Part shown: in pieces, positions 28,409 to 36,805 of the stretch | Position numbering within the stretch: position 1 is the stretch's first letter | Layout: each line of letters begins with the position of its first letter | Assembly: GCA_937896895.1 (NCBI GenBank) | Contig: CALBNV010000062.1 | Span: 1 to 60,776, forward strand | Length of the DNA: 60,776 bases | Direction: 5' to 3' | From: an uncultured Bacteroidales bacterium | Lineage (GTDB): Bacteria; Bacteroidota; Bacteroidia; Bacteroidales; F082 | Made by a program: the position numbers and the translations under genes | The notes under the pieces: generated by a model | Seen by the model: only the letters and a program-made list of their open reading frames with translations | Told to the model about the DNA's origin: nothing | Databases searched by the model: none

Positions 28409-28492
28409 AGTTTGGAGTGTGAAGAGTTGAGAGTGAAGTTTCCAAAACTCCACTCTAAACTCCACTCTAAACTCTCAAAACTCCAAACTAAA
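28409..28492 (-). repeat. Palindromic heptamer array between an outer-membrane gene and meaB
   Basis: Begins in the stop codon of the gene at 28488-29429 (TAG followed by TTTGGAG) and runs to the meaB promoter box. One half consists of AACTCCA/CTCTAAA-type units and the other of their complement type (AGTTTGG, AGAGTGA), so the region can fold into a long imperfect hairpin. Confidence 0.82.
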
Positions 28493-29429
28493 AATTAAAC
28501 CCTATTCCTGCCGTGAACTGGTACGCACTGCCAAGGGCCGGGCTGTCGAACATGTCGGTGAGTCCCATTCTGCTGAAGATGATGACACCGGCGTAGCCTA
28601 CCTGCACTATCGCGTTGCAGCCGAACGGGTTGTAGTTTACCTTGTCGCATATCGTGCGTTTCGCGCCGTCATATTTCGCGAACGACCTCATCCCCACACG
28701 CCATTCCACCTCTGCGCCCGCCGACACCGTCAACGGTTCGCCGCCGACTTTCCACTGGAGCTGCATCGTCAGAGGCAGACGGAAACTCCAATAGCGCAGG
28801 TAACTCTTGCTCGCCTCATCAAACCTACCCTCCGTGTGCTCTGCCAAAGTCTTCATCTGCATGTCTCCGTTTTCATTCTTCGCCATCACGTATTTCGTGT
28901 CGAACTGGTTGTAGCTGTTGCTGAACCCGAAACCCGTGGCCATGCCGAAGACGGTGCGGTTGCCGGTGCTGAATATCGTCATCGGGAAGTACATCCCCCA
29001 TTCAAAAGAGACGGGACGTTGTTTGATGTAAGGCGATACGACTGCAATGTCACCGTTGCTGATGTTCATGTAGTTGAAATACAAAATTGGCAGCTGCTGC
29101 TCAAGGTGACGACGGTGTTTGCGGCATGATTTCTTGACTGTCACACTGTCAGAACTGTAAGTATAAGTCTCTTTGCTTCCGAACGGCACCTTGATCGTCA
29201 TGGTGCGTTCTGTGCCGTATGTCTCTGAGTTGTAACGGCTTTCATAGACTGGTTCTCTCGACACGCGTACACCGTCACGCATCTCATAGACTTTCACACT
29301 GATTTTGTTGTCGTCATCATAAACCTTGATTTCATGATTCCTGACCACTAACGTGGTGTCGATTCCTTGGGCAAAGACGTTTGCCATTGCGAGCAGCATC
29401 ACCGCTGCGGAAAGTAACATTTTTTTCAT
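28488..29429 (-). CDS. Hypothetical outer membrane beta-barrel-like protein
   Basis: A 313-residue protein with a clear signal peptide (MKKMLLSAAVMLLAMANVFAQ). The C-terminal half is rich in alternating hydrophobic and aromatic strands and ends in Phe (GIGFNF), as in small outer-membrane beta-barrels. The N-terminal region (residues 25-110) is charged, and a basic patch KKSCRKHRRH lies at about residue 100. No family is recognised. It is the last gene of the long minus-strand run that starts at the exporter operon. Confidence 0.72.
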   Translation of the reverse strand: MKKMLLSAAVMLLAMANVFAQGIDTTLVVRNHEIKVYDDDNKISVKVYEMRDGVRVSREPVYESRYNSETYGTERTMTIKVPFGSKETYTYSSDSVTVKKSCRKHRRHLEQQLPILYFNYMNISNGDIAVVSPYIKQRPVSFEWGMYFPMTIFSTGNRTVFGMATGFGFSNSYNQFDTKYVMAKNENGDMQMKTLAEHTEGRFDEASKSYLRYWSFRLPLTMQLQWKVGGEPLTVSAGAEVEWRVGMRSFAKYDGAKRTICDKVNYNPFGCNAIVQVGYAGVIIFSRMGLTDMFDSPALGSAYQFTAGIGFNF

Positions 29430-29480
29430 ATTTTAAATTTTAAATTTCCAATTAAACGTTTGAGGAACAAAAAAGATGCA

Positions 29481-30470
29481 TTACTTTGTCAAAAAATTTA
29501 CGCAATCTTCGATGGCAGTCACGAGCGGTGTCTCGGGCAGCTGCAGTTCTCTTCTCGCCTTGCCGGAATTGTAATGCTCCGTAACGCACAACTGTCTGAC
29601 ATTCACCAATGTAGCTTGGTTTCTTATTCCGAGTTTCCATAAAAGACTGCCGAAAACGCCGATGACGGTCATCAGGAAGTTCGGGACGGTTATCAACATC
29701 TGCCGGTAGCCGCAAGTTTTTGAAAGCAGTTTGTAGAAGTCTCTTATCGTCATGTTGAAATTGGCGCAGAGGTAACGCTCGCCGTTGCGTCCCATCTCGA
29801 GTGCGTTGACCGCCGCCGTCGCCACGTCACGCACGTGGATGAACGACTTACCGCCTTTCGGCGTGATCATCAGCGGTTTACGGTACGCCGCAAGCACCAT
29901 CTGCCCTGAACTCGGCTTGGTGTCGTACGCGCCGAGCATGAAGCCGGGGTTTAAAATCACGATGTGATTTTTATTCAGTTTGGAGTTTGGAGAGTGAAGA
30001 GTGGAGTTTGAAAATTCGACAAACAGCTCTTCGGCCATTTTCTTTGTCCGGGCGTAATACGACTCCGAAAACGGATACTCCATCGGGGCGGTCTCGTCAG
30101 CAAGGCGGCTCTCACTCCCGTGACCTATCGTGTTCGCGCTGCTGATGAAGACGATGTCGTTGATATTCTTTGTCTTCGCCACCTCAATGACATTCTTCGC
30201 ACCACCGGCGATGACGCGCTCAAACTCCTGAAAGCCGAGACTCATGTCGGTGGCGGCAGCAGCGTGAATTATAGCGTCACAGCCGTCGGCGGCGGCGCAC
30301 AAATCGCTGAAAGAAAGGAAACTGCCTTTGAAAACACGAACATCACCACCTTTGATAAGCAATTTCTTTTCATCCCGCACAATGACATTAACCTGAAAAT
30401 GCCTGTCAATCAACACTTTCAAAATGTTATAACCCAACAAACCAGTACTACCTGTCAATAAAACCTTCAT
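29481..30470 (-). CDS. NAD-dependent epimerase/dehydratase (extended SDR)
   Basis: A 329-residue protein with the Rossmann glycine motif TGSTGLLG (residues 7-14), the downstream VFISSANTIG strand and the YYARTKK catalytic Tyr-x-x-x-Lys (about residues 139-143). It resembles the HpnA/dihydroflavonol reductase-like group acting on sugar nucleotides or isoprenoids; the substrate is unknown. The segment from FVEF to KNHIV (about residues 150-170) contains a 12-residue Ser/Asn/Pro-rich insert encoded by a heptamer array (29977-30011), where relatives usually run straight into the next strand. It lies downstream of the TolC gene and may be co-transcribed. Confidence 0.85.
   Translation of the reverse strand: MKVLLTGSTGLLGYNILKVLIDRHFQVNVIVRDEKKLLIKGGDVRVFKGSFLSFSDLCAAADGCDAIIHAAAATDMSLGFQEFERVIAGGAKNVIEVAKTKNINDIVFISSANTIGHGSESRLADETAPMEYPFSESYYARTKKMAEELFVEFSNSTLHSPNSKLNKNHIVILNPGFMLGAYDTKPSSGQMVLAAYRKPLMITPKGGKSFIHVRDVATAAVNALEMGRNGERYLCANFNMTIRDFYKLLSKTCGYRQMLITVPNFLMTVIGVFGSLLWKLGIRNQATLVNVRQLCVTEHYNSGKARRELQLPETPLVTAIEDCVNFLTK
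29977..30011 (-). repeat. Heptamer array inside the epimerase gene
   Basis: Five heptamers (AGTTTGG, AGTTTGG, AGAGTGA, AGAGTGG, AGTTTGA on the plus strand) lie in the coding frame and encode the Ser/Asn/Pro-rich insert. The units match those of the intergenic arrays at 28409-28492 and 30526-30616. Confidence 0.88.
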
Positions 30471-30475
30471 ATTTC

Positions 30476-30616
30476 AACACGAATTAATCACCACGAATTT
30501 CACGAATAACACGAATAAGTCTCTCCACACTTAACTCTCCACTCTCAACTCTTAACTCTCCACTCTCAACTCTTAACTCTCAACTCTCCACTCTTAACTC
30601 TCAACTCTCCAAACTA
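30476..30616 (-). repeat. CACGAAT nonamers plus thirteen heptamers between tolC-like and epimerase genes
   Basis: 30526-30616 is a nearly uninterrupted series of [A/C]ACTCT[C/T] heptamers (plus strand) that includes the stop codon of the TolC-like gene (plus-strand CTA, 30614-30616). 30476-30519 holds four CACGAAT units at about 9-bp spacing up to 6 bp before the epimerase ATG. The whole 143-bp gap is repeat sequence. Confidence 0.92.
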
Positions 30617-31924
30617 CTCATTATATTTCTCCAAGACCTTCACCCTGTAAAGGTATTCATACTTCGCCTGGAGCATCTCGCTCTCCGACTTGAAGAGGCG
30701 GTTTTTGCTTTCGTTGAGTTCGAGCAGCGTGGCTTTTCCGGCGGTGTAGCTCTCGTTCGAGAAACGGTAGGCAATCTCGGCGGCGTTGTGACTCTCGCGT
30801 GAAGCGTCGTATTTCTGTTCAGCTGCGATGGCGTTATAATACGCCTGCTGTATCTCCTTCTTCAGTTTCAACTCTTCGTTGCCGATCGCAAGTTCCTGAT
30901 TCTTAATGGAGATCTTTGCCGTCTCAACGTTGTACTTCGTCTGCATCCTGTTGAAAATCGGGATGCTGAGTTGCAGTCCGACACTTGTGCGGCCGTTGTT
31001 TTTCAGCTGCTCGCCGAACGACTCATTAGCGATGCCGCTGTTGAAATAACGGTAATAGTTGTCGGAGAAGCCGGCATATAAGCTCAGTTGCGGATACCAC
31101 GCCGACCTGACCGACTTCAGGTCGTAATAGGTCTTTTCGAGCCGCAGGTTCTCCGCCTGCATCCTCGGAATGCTGACGAGCGCGTGGTTGTAGATGTTGT
31201 CCTGCGACGGCAGGATCACGTCTTGTTTTTCGGCGAAACTCTCCGGCGAGACGACGTCGAAACCGGCGACATCGTCAATATCAAGAGTCTGCGCCAGGTC
31301 AAGGAGACTGAGCATCAACGTGTTATCAGCCTGAACGAGCGATGACTTCGCCGTCGCCACCTGTGCCGCGCTCTCATAGACATCCGACTCCGCCACCATC
31401 CCGACGGCGAAGAGTTCCTGCGTCTTGGCGTGTTGCTCCTGCGTCAGCGTGAGTTGTTTCTCGGCTATCGTCTTAAGTTCTTTGTTATAAACCACTTGCA
31501 TGTAATATCCCATGATGGCGAGTTCGAGTTCAAACTTCACCGACTCAAGGTCTTTCTGCGAGGCCTGAAGATTCAAGTCGCTGGATTTCTGACGGTTATA
31601 GATGTTCAGTCCGCTGAAGACAGGCATATCCATCGAGATGCCGAACGACGTCGATGACGAGTTGTTCGGGACATAGATGCCGTTTGCCGAGGGCGACATC
31701 CCGAAGCCGAAGCCCTCCGCCGCGCTGGCGTTGAGCGACGGCAGCCAAGCGTGACGCGCCATTTTATGTTGATATTCAGCTGTCTCCTGACTCATCTGAC
31801 TCTGCAACACCATGACATTATGCTCCATGGCATAGCCGATGCACTGCTCAAGCGTCCAGACTTTCTGCTGCGCCTTCACCGAAAACGAAAACGCAAGAAT
31901 CACAATAATAATGTATCTCTTCAT
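30614..31924 (-). CDS. TolC-family outer membrane efflux protein
   Basis: A 436-residue protein with a signal peptide (MKRYIIIVILAFSFSVKAQ). Two long helical repeats with the outer membrane factor pattern are visible (WTLEQCIGYAMEHN near the start; KLKKEIQQAYYNAIAAEQKYDASRESH near residue 350). It is the outer-membrane duct of the tripartite exporter whose fusion protein, permeases and ATPase are encoded directly upstream. The gap to the fusion protein gene is only 42 bp and consists of repeats. Confidence 0.92.
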   Translation of the reverse strand: MKRYIIIVILAFSFSVKAQQKVWTLEQCIGYAMEHNVMVLQSQMSQETAEYQHKMARHAWLPSLNASAAEGFGFGMSPSANGIYVPNNSSSTSFGISMDMPVFSGLNIYNRQKSSDLNLQASQKDLESVKFELELAIMGYYMQVVYNKELKTIAEKQLTLTQEQHAKTQELFAVGMVAESDVYESAAQVATAKSSLVQADNTLMLSLLDLAQTLDIDDVAGFDVVSPESFAEKQDVILPSQDNIYNHALVSIPRMQAENLRLEKTYYDLKSVRSAWYPQLSLYAGFSDNYYRYFNSGIANESFGEQLKNNGRTSVGLQLSIPIFNRMQTKYNVETAKISIKNQELAIGNEELKLKKEIQQAYYNAIAAEQKYDASRESHNAAEIAYRFSNESYTAGKATLLELNESKNRLFKSESEMLQAKYEYLYRVKVLEKYNE

Positions 31925-31966
31925 GACAAACTTTCAACTTTACAAACTTTCAACTTCACAAACTTT
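31925..31966 (-). repeat. Repeat filling the gap between the fusion-protein and TolC genes
   Basis: On the coding strand GAAAGTT and TGT[A/G]AAGTT-type units alternate (a 16-bp period, twice) from the TAG stop to 2 bp before the TolC ATG. No unique intergenic sequence remains. Confidence 0.82.
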
Positions 31967-33040
31967 CTACTTCACAATCTCGTTTCCACGTATTTTGTCG
32001 CCGGCTTCAAGTCCTTCTTTCACCACGATGTTGACGCCGTCGGAGAGGCCGACGACGACCGGGGTTTTCACATTGTCCTTATACACAAAGGTGCTGTCGT
32101 TTTTGTAGATCACGCAGCGTTCGGGGATGGTGACGGCGTCTTTCTCGCTCTCGATGATGATTTCGGCGTTGGCGCTGAAACCGGCTCTAAGTCGCACGTC
32201 TTCAGGCACATACATCTTCGCTTTCATCTTGAAGAAGACAGCGCCGTTTTCCTGCGTGCCTTTCGGTGCGATGTATTCGAGGACGGCGTCGAATTTTCTG
32301 TCGTTCATCGCCCCGATGGTGATCACCATAGGCATCCCCTCGCTGATGCGTCCGACCTCTGTCTCGTCCATCTTGCCCTCAAAGATCATGTCGCTCATGT
32401 CGGCGACGGTGGCGATTGTCGTGCCGTCGTTGAAGGTGTTGGAGTTGATGACGCTGTTGCCCACCTTCACCGGCACGTCGAGGATCATCCCGTCGATGGT
32501 CGATTTGATGTTGGTGTTGCTGTATTCGGCGGCGGTCTTGGAGATGCCTTCCTTCACGATGTTGAGCTGGTCGAGGGCGTTGTTGTAATTCTCTTTCGCC
32601 TGCTCGTATTCAAGCTCCGACTTCTCAAACGCCTCCGACGAAATCAACCCTTTGTCTTTCAACGTCTTCTGACGGTCATGCGTCCGTTCTACGTTATCTA
32701 AATTCAGTTTCGCCATCTTCACCTGCGACTCACAGCTTGCGAGGCTGCTCACGTCGGGGATGATTTTCACCATGGCGATGACGTCGCCTTTTCTAACGGT
32801 CTGACCGGCCTCCTTGTAGATCTCCGCGATGATTCCCGACACCTGCGGCTTCACCGCCACCTCGTCGCGCGGGTTGATCTGACCCGTCACGACGGTCTTT
32901 TTCTCGATGGTGCCAACGACCGCCTCTATCGTCTCATACGACTTCTCCTTCGGCTGCGATTTCTTGAACAAATAAACGAATGTCCATACTACTGCTGCGA
33001 CTAACGCAATGACAAACAAAATTTTAAAAAATTTTTTCAT
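31967..33040 (-). CDS. Periplasmic membrane fusion protein (HlyD/MacA-like)
   Basis: A 357-residue protein with one N-terminal membrane anchor (KILFVIALVAAVVWTFVYLF). It shows a lipoyl/biotinyl half-motif (VAVKPQVSGIIAEIYKEAGQTVRKGDVIA, about residues 62-90), a coiled-coil hairpin (about 100-170), the returning lipoyl half and a beta-barrel domain. It should link the MacB-like permeases in the inner membrane to TolC. An A/T-rich start follows a GAACCGC palindrome in its leader. Confidence 0.92.
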   Translation of the reverse strand: MKKFFKILFVIALVAAVVWTFVYLFKKSQPKEKSYETIEAVVGTIEKKTVVTGQINPRDEVAVKPQVSGIIAEIYKEAGQTVRKGDVIAMVKIIPDVSSLASCESQVKMAKLNLDNVERTHDRQKTLKDKGLISSEAFEKSELEYEQAKENYNNALDQLNIVKEGISKTAAEYSNTNIKSTIDGMILDVPVKVGNSVINSNTFNDGTTIATVADMSDMIFEGKMDETEVGRISEGMPMVITIGAMNDRKFDAVLEYIAPKGTQENGAVFFKMKAKMYVPEDVRLRAGFSANAEIIIESEKDAVTIPERCVIYKNDSTFVYKDNVKTPVVVGLSDGVNIVVKEGLEAGDKIRGNEIVK

Positions 33041-33093
33041 ATTATATTAAATTTATTTCCGTTTTCATATATTCAATTTCACATTTCCGTTTT

Positions 33094-33159
33094 CTACGGA
33101 TATGGAACCGCTGACGCGGTTCTCTCTCTCCTCTCTAATCTCTCCTCTCTCCTCTAAAA
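33094..33159 (-). repeat. GAACCGC palindromic element, copy 2, with purine-rich array
   Basis: On the minus strand the stop of the permease gene (TGA at 33162-33160) is followed by AG-rich heptamer-like units (33121-33156), then GAACCGC-GTCA-GCGGTTC (33122-33105), then CATATCCGTAG ending at 33094. The order and flank equal copy 1 at 1248-1301. Confidence 0.85.
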
Positions 33160-34425
33160 TCACTCCTCCCGAATCGCGTCGATGGCCTTGATCTGTATCG
33201 CCCTTTTCGCCGGCAGGATGCCCGCCAGCAGACCTGACAGCACTATGATCACCGTCGCCGAAATGGCGGTCACGAAACTGATGTTAGGCTCGACGAACAT
33301 CACGGCATCTTCACTTGAAATATCGACGAAATTGGCGACAACGGCCATTATCGCCACGCCAATCATAAGCCCGACGATGCCGGCAAGCACCGTCAGGAGC
33401 AGGCTCTCCTCCAATATCTGTTTGATTATCAATGACGGTTTCGCGCCGAGCGCACGACGTATCCCGATCTCGCGTGTGCGTTCCTTGATGGTGACGAGCA
33501 TGATGTTGCTCACTCCGACGACACCCGACATCAAGGTGCCGATGCCGACAATCCATATCAGCACGGCGATGCCGGTGAAAAGAGCCTCAAACACTTTGAA
33601 AAGCTGCTCGAAGTCAATCATTAAAATGGCTTCGCTGTCGGTTGGCGAGATGCAATGAAGCTCGCACAGCAAAGCCCTTACATCATTTTGTAACGTACTG
33701 ATTTTCTGACCTTTGGCGGCGGAGAAGATGATGAAGTCGAGTTTGTCGCCGAGATTATACGCCCTCTGCATCGTGTTAAGCGGAAGCAACACCGTCTCGT
33801 TGTTGTTGCCCGAGATATTGACGTTGTCAGAATAAGGCTTTATCACTCCAACCACTTGATAATAAATGCCATTCGCTTTTATCATCGCGCCGATGGGGTC
33901 TTTGTCGGCACCAATCAGGTCCTCGTAAACCTTCATCCCGATGACACACACCTTGCGGGCTTCCGCGATGTCGGTCTCGTTGATGAAACGTCCGCGGACA
34001 ATCTTCGAGCGGTCGATCTCGTTGTAATTCGGAAGGATGCCTTTCAGACTGAAATTGCCGCCTTTCACGCCGTAAAACACGTTGTCATCGCCGCTGTACG
34101 AATACTTGCTGACGACGGGCGACACGATGTCAACGCCATCCACTTGTGTTTTAATCGCCTGGATGTCAGACATTTCCAGCTTCCAGAAACGGCCTTTCTG
34201 ATAGCCCTTATACGCTTCCGACGTCGCCTGCGGTATCACGAACGACGAGTTGGCGGCGAAACCCTCGACCTGCTGCATGATGCCGTTCCTGAAGCCGTTG
34301 CCGCACGACAGCAGAATCACGAGGATGAAAATGCCCCAGAACACACCGAACGCCGTCAAGATGCTCCGCGTCTTGTTACGTGCAATCGTCTGCCAAATCT
34401 CGTTAATATTGTCTATATCAAACAT
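33160..34425 (-). CDS. ABC transporter permease, MacB/FtsX type (second permease)
   Basis: A 421-residue protein with an N-terminal membrane helix (FGVFWGIFILVILLSCGNGF), a periplasmic MacB-PCD domain (about 45-260) and three C-terminal helices with the FtsX core (SGVVGVSNIMLVTIKERTREIGIRRALGA, about residues 297-325). It is paired with the similar permease upstream; together they would form a heterodimeric exporter served by the separate ATPase. The substrate is unknown; macrolide, lipid or peptide export are all possible for this type. Confidence 0.92.
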   Translation of the reverse strand: MFDIDNINEIWQTIARNKTRSILTAFGVFWGIFILVILLSCGNGFRNGIMQQVEGFAANSSFVIPQATSEAYKGYQKGRFWKLEMSDIQAIKTQVDGVDIVSPVVSKYSYSGDDNVFYGVKGGNFSLKGILPNYNEIDRSKIVRGRFINETDIAEARKVCVIGMKVYEDLIGADKDPIGAMIKANGIYYQVVGVIKPYSDNVNISGNNNETVLLPLNTMQRAYNLGDKLDFIIFSAAKGQKISTLQNDVRALLCELHCISPTDSEAILMIDFEQLFKVFEALFTGIAVLIWIVGIGTLMSGVVGVSNIMLVTIKERTREIGIRRALGAKPSLIIKQILEESLLLTVLAGIVGLMIGVAIMAVVANFVDISSEDAVMFVEPNISFVTAISATVIIVLSGLLAGILPAKRAIQIKAIDAIREE

Positions 34426-34478
34426 TTAAATTATTTTTCATTCTAATATTTGTTCGTGCCGCCACACATCTCTACAAA

Positions 34479-34513
34479 CACTCTCAACTCTCAACTCTCA
34501 ACACTCAACATTT
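34479..34513 (-). repeat. Heptamer array after the first permease gene
   Basis: Plus-strand units CACTCTC, AACTCTC, AACTCTC, AACACTC, AACATTT abut the stop codon (TAA, 34516-34514). On the coding strand they read as GAGAGTT-type units. Confidence 0.88.
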
Positions 34514-35824
34514 TTAACTCCTATTGCTCATCGCCTCAACAGGTTTCACGTTCACGGCCTTCCACGCCGGTGCGATGCCGGCGACAACTCCGCTGACTAT
34601 CAACACCAATGTCGCCATGAACACGATTTTTATGTCAACGCTCAGGTTCAGGAAAACCGCCGCTTCGTTCGCACCCTTTCCGGCATTGACGGCCTCCATG
34701 ATTTTGTTCACAACCTCCATCAGGCCCATCCCGACGAACATCCCGGCGTAGCCGAACACCGTTGTGATGATGAGCGCCTCCATGACTATCGACATGAGTA
34801 TCGACCGCGGCTTCGCGCCGAGCGCCTTCCTGATGCCTATCTCAGACGTCCTCTCCTTGACGGTGATGCGCATGATGTTTGTCACGCCGACGACGCCCGA
34901 AATCAACATGGCGATGCCGATGACCCAGATGAAAATATTGATGGTGTTGAATATCTTGTTCGTCTCCAAGGCGTTAAGCATCTGACTGTCAATCCAGACG
35001 CCGCGCTGGTCGTCGGGCGAAAACTCGTGCAGCAGGGCCATATTGCGTTTTAGCTCTTTCCGGAAATTCTCGTTCTCCTCTTTGGTGTCGAGGCCGAAAG
35101 TGGTGAAAGAGAGCTTGTAATATTCGTTGTTGACGTTGTAAATCTGCTGGAGCGTCGAGAACGGCGCGTAGCACTGCCCCGTGCCTCCCCACATCATGTC
35201 GCTCTCAAAAACGCCGACAATGACGTAATTTATGCCGTTGATGCTCACAAACTCGCCGAGTACCGGCACGGTCTCCTCAGGCGACTTCAAGTGCCTCTTG
35301 TTTGTTTTCTTCACCTCCGGCTGACGGATCTTATTCCTTATCTCTTCAGCCGTGCTTTTGTCGATGACAACGACTTTCTCCTTGATTTTCATGTCGTTAT
35401 CATTGATAAAACGACCTTCCACAATTTTGATGCCCTGAATGTTTTTGAAGATTGGCCGCACGCCGTCGATCTGCACCGACTTCGATTTGTCGGAGAAAAT
35501 GAGTGTGCCGCCCTTGGAAAAGACGGGCGACACCTCATCCACGTGATATAAATGATTTTCAAGGTATTCGATGTCTTTGTCTGTCAACGGAATCCAGCGG
35601 TTCGCCTTGTGGCCCTTGTACGGCAGTTCTGTTGAACTCGACCAGATGGTATATGTGTTCCTGGCTCGGTCGGCGAAATTGCTGCTGACGCCGTTCTTCA
35701 GGCCGTTGCCAACCGAAAGCAGGATGATAAGCATGAAGATACCCCACGAGATCGCAAAACCCGTGAGAACCGTCCGCAGCTTGTTGCGCCGCAATGCCAT
35801 GAATATCTCCGACCAAAAATCCAT
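34514..35824 (-). CDS. ABC transporter permease, MacB/FtsX type (first permease)
   Basis: A 436-residue protein with the same layout as its neighbour: first helix WGIFMLIILLSVGNGL, periplasmic domain, then SGVVGVTNIMRITVKERTSEIGIRKALGA (about 312-340) and two further helices. It has an extra Lys/Arg-rich stretch (VKKTNKRHLKSPEE, about residues 173-186) in the periplasmic domain that the partner lacks, so the two permeases are diverged paralogues. Confidence 0.92.
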   Translation of the reverse strand: MDFWSEIFMALRRNKLRTVLTGFAISWGIFMLIILLSVGNGLKNGVSSNFADRARNTYTIWSSSTELPYKGHKANRWIPLTDKDIEYLENHLYHVDEVSPVFSKGGTLIFSDKSKSVQIDGVRPIFKNIQGIKIVEGRFINDNDMKIKEKVVVIDKSTAEEIRNKIRQPEVKKTNKRHLKSPEETVPVLGEFVSINGINYVIVGVFESDMMWGGTGQCYAPFSTLQQIYNVNNEYYKLSFTTFGLDTKEENENFRKELKRNMALLHEFSPDDQRGVWIDSQMLNALETNKIFNTINIFIWVIGIAMLISGVVGVTNIMRITVKERTSEIGIRKALGAKPRSILMSIVMEALIITTVFGYAGMFVGMGLMEVVNKIMEAVNAGKGANEAAVFLNLSVDIKIVFMATLVLIVSGVVAGIAPAWKAVNVKPVEAMSNRS

Positions 35825-35836
35825 TTACACCTGTTT

Positions 35837-35917
35837 TTAGTTTTGAGAGTGAAGAGTGGAGTTTTAAATATTTAAATTCCTCAACTTCTCTTAACTCTCC
35901 TCTTTAATCTCTTAACT
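35837..35917 (-). repeat. Purine-rich repeat tract between ATPase and permease genes
   Basis: After the TAA of the ATPase gene the coding strand runs through AGTTAAGAG/AGGAGAGTT-type units, then changes to the complementary type (AACTCCACTCTTCACTCTC). This gives another inverted pair of degenerate heptamers. Confidence 0.7.
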
Positions 35918-36625
35918 TTATTTCACTTCTCTTTCAAAATCAACGATTTGTGAGTTATTTTCCTCAATATTCTCAATTATTCCGTCTTTAAGATGAACAA
36001 TTTTGTTTGTCAGATTTGCGATTCCTCTCTCATGTGTCACGATAATCATTGTGATTCCTGAGGCGTTCACTTCATGAAGGATCTTCATCACCTCGATGGA
36101 AGTCTTGCTGTCCAAAGCGCCCGTCGGCTCGTCGGCGAGGATGATTTTCGGCGATGTCACCAAGGCACGCGCTATCGAGACTCTCTGCTTCTGTCCGCCC
36201 GAAAGCTCGTTCGGGTAATGCCCGGCCCAGTCTTTCAAGCCGAAACGGTCGAGATACTCCATTGCCATAATGTTGCGTTTTTTTCGCGGAACACCTTGAT
36301 AATAAAGCGGTAACGCCACATTCTCGACAGCCGTCTTGAAAGGTATCAGGTTGAACGACTGGAAAATGAACCCTATCATCTTGTTGCGATATTCCGCGGC
36401 TTGGTTCTCCGACAGGTTCTTCACTAACTTGCCGGCGAGGTAATAGCTGCCGCCGTCGTAGTTGTCGAGAATGCCGAGGATGTTGAGCAACGTCGATTTG
36501 CCGGAACCCGACGCCCCCATGATGGAGACCAGCTCGCCTTCCCCGACGTTCAAATCTATACCCTTGAGCACATGCAACGGCTGCGCCCCGAAATATGTCT
36601 TGTTTATTCCCTCAAGTTTTATCAT
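35918..36625 (-). CDS. ABC transporter ATP-binding protein, MacB/LolD type
   Basis: A 235-residue ATPase with Walker A GASGSGKS (37-44), signature LSGGQKQR (about 142), Walker B IILADEP and the H-loop His in TMIIVTHE. It is the first gene of the exporter operon: ATPase, permease, permease, membrane fusion protein, TolC. A consensus promoter lies 26 bp upstream. Confidence 0.95.
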   Translation of the reverse strand: MIKLEGINKTYFGAQPLHVLKGIDLNVGEGELVSIMGASGSGKSTLLNILGILDNYDGGSYYLAGKLVKNLSENQAAEYRNKMIGFIFQSFNLIPFKTAVENVALPLYYQGVPRKKRNIMAMEYLDRFGLKDWAGHYPNELSGGQKQRVSIARALVTSPKIILADEPTGALDSKTSIEVMKILHEVNASGITMIIVTHERGIANLTNKIVHLKDGIIENIEENNSQIVDFEREVK

Positions 36626-36650
36626 AGTGTACTATATAACTAATACACCG

Positions 36651-36683
36651 CAAAAATAGTATTAATTTTTCACATAGAGCAAA
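36651..36683 (-). promoter_or_regulatory. Consensus Bacteroidota promoter of the exporter operon
   Basis: On the minus strand TTTG (36683-36680), a 21-bp spacer and TATTTTTG (36658-36651) match TTTG-N19-21-TAnnTTTG exactly. The -7 box ends 26 bp before the ATG. The remaining sequence up to the moxR stop at 36806 is AT-rich with no gene. Confidence 0.85.
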
Positions 36684-36805
36684 AAAATGAAAAAAATTTT
36701 ATTGAAAAAGTAATTATTATAAATATAATAATCAAAAACAGACTGACTAAATTGATAGTCAATCTGTTAAATAAATTTTTTATTAAATTTGGCTTCAAAA
36801 AACCG

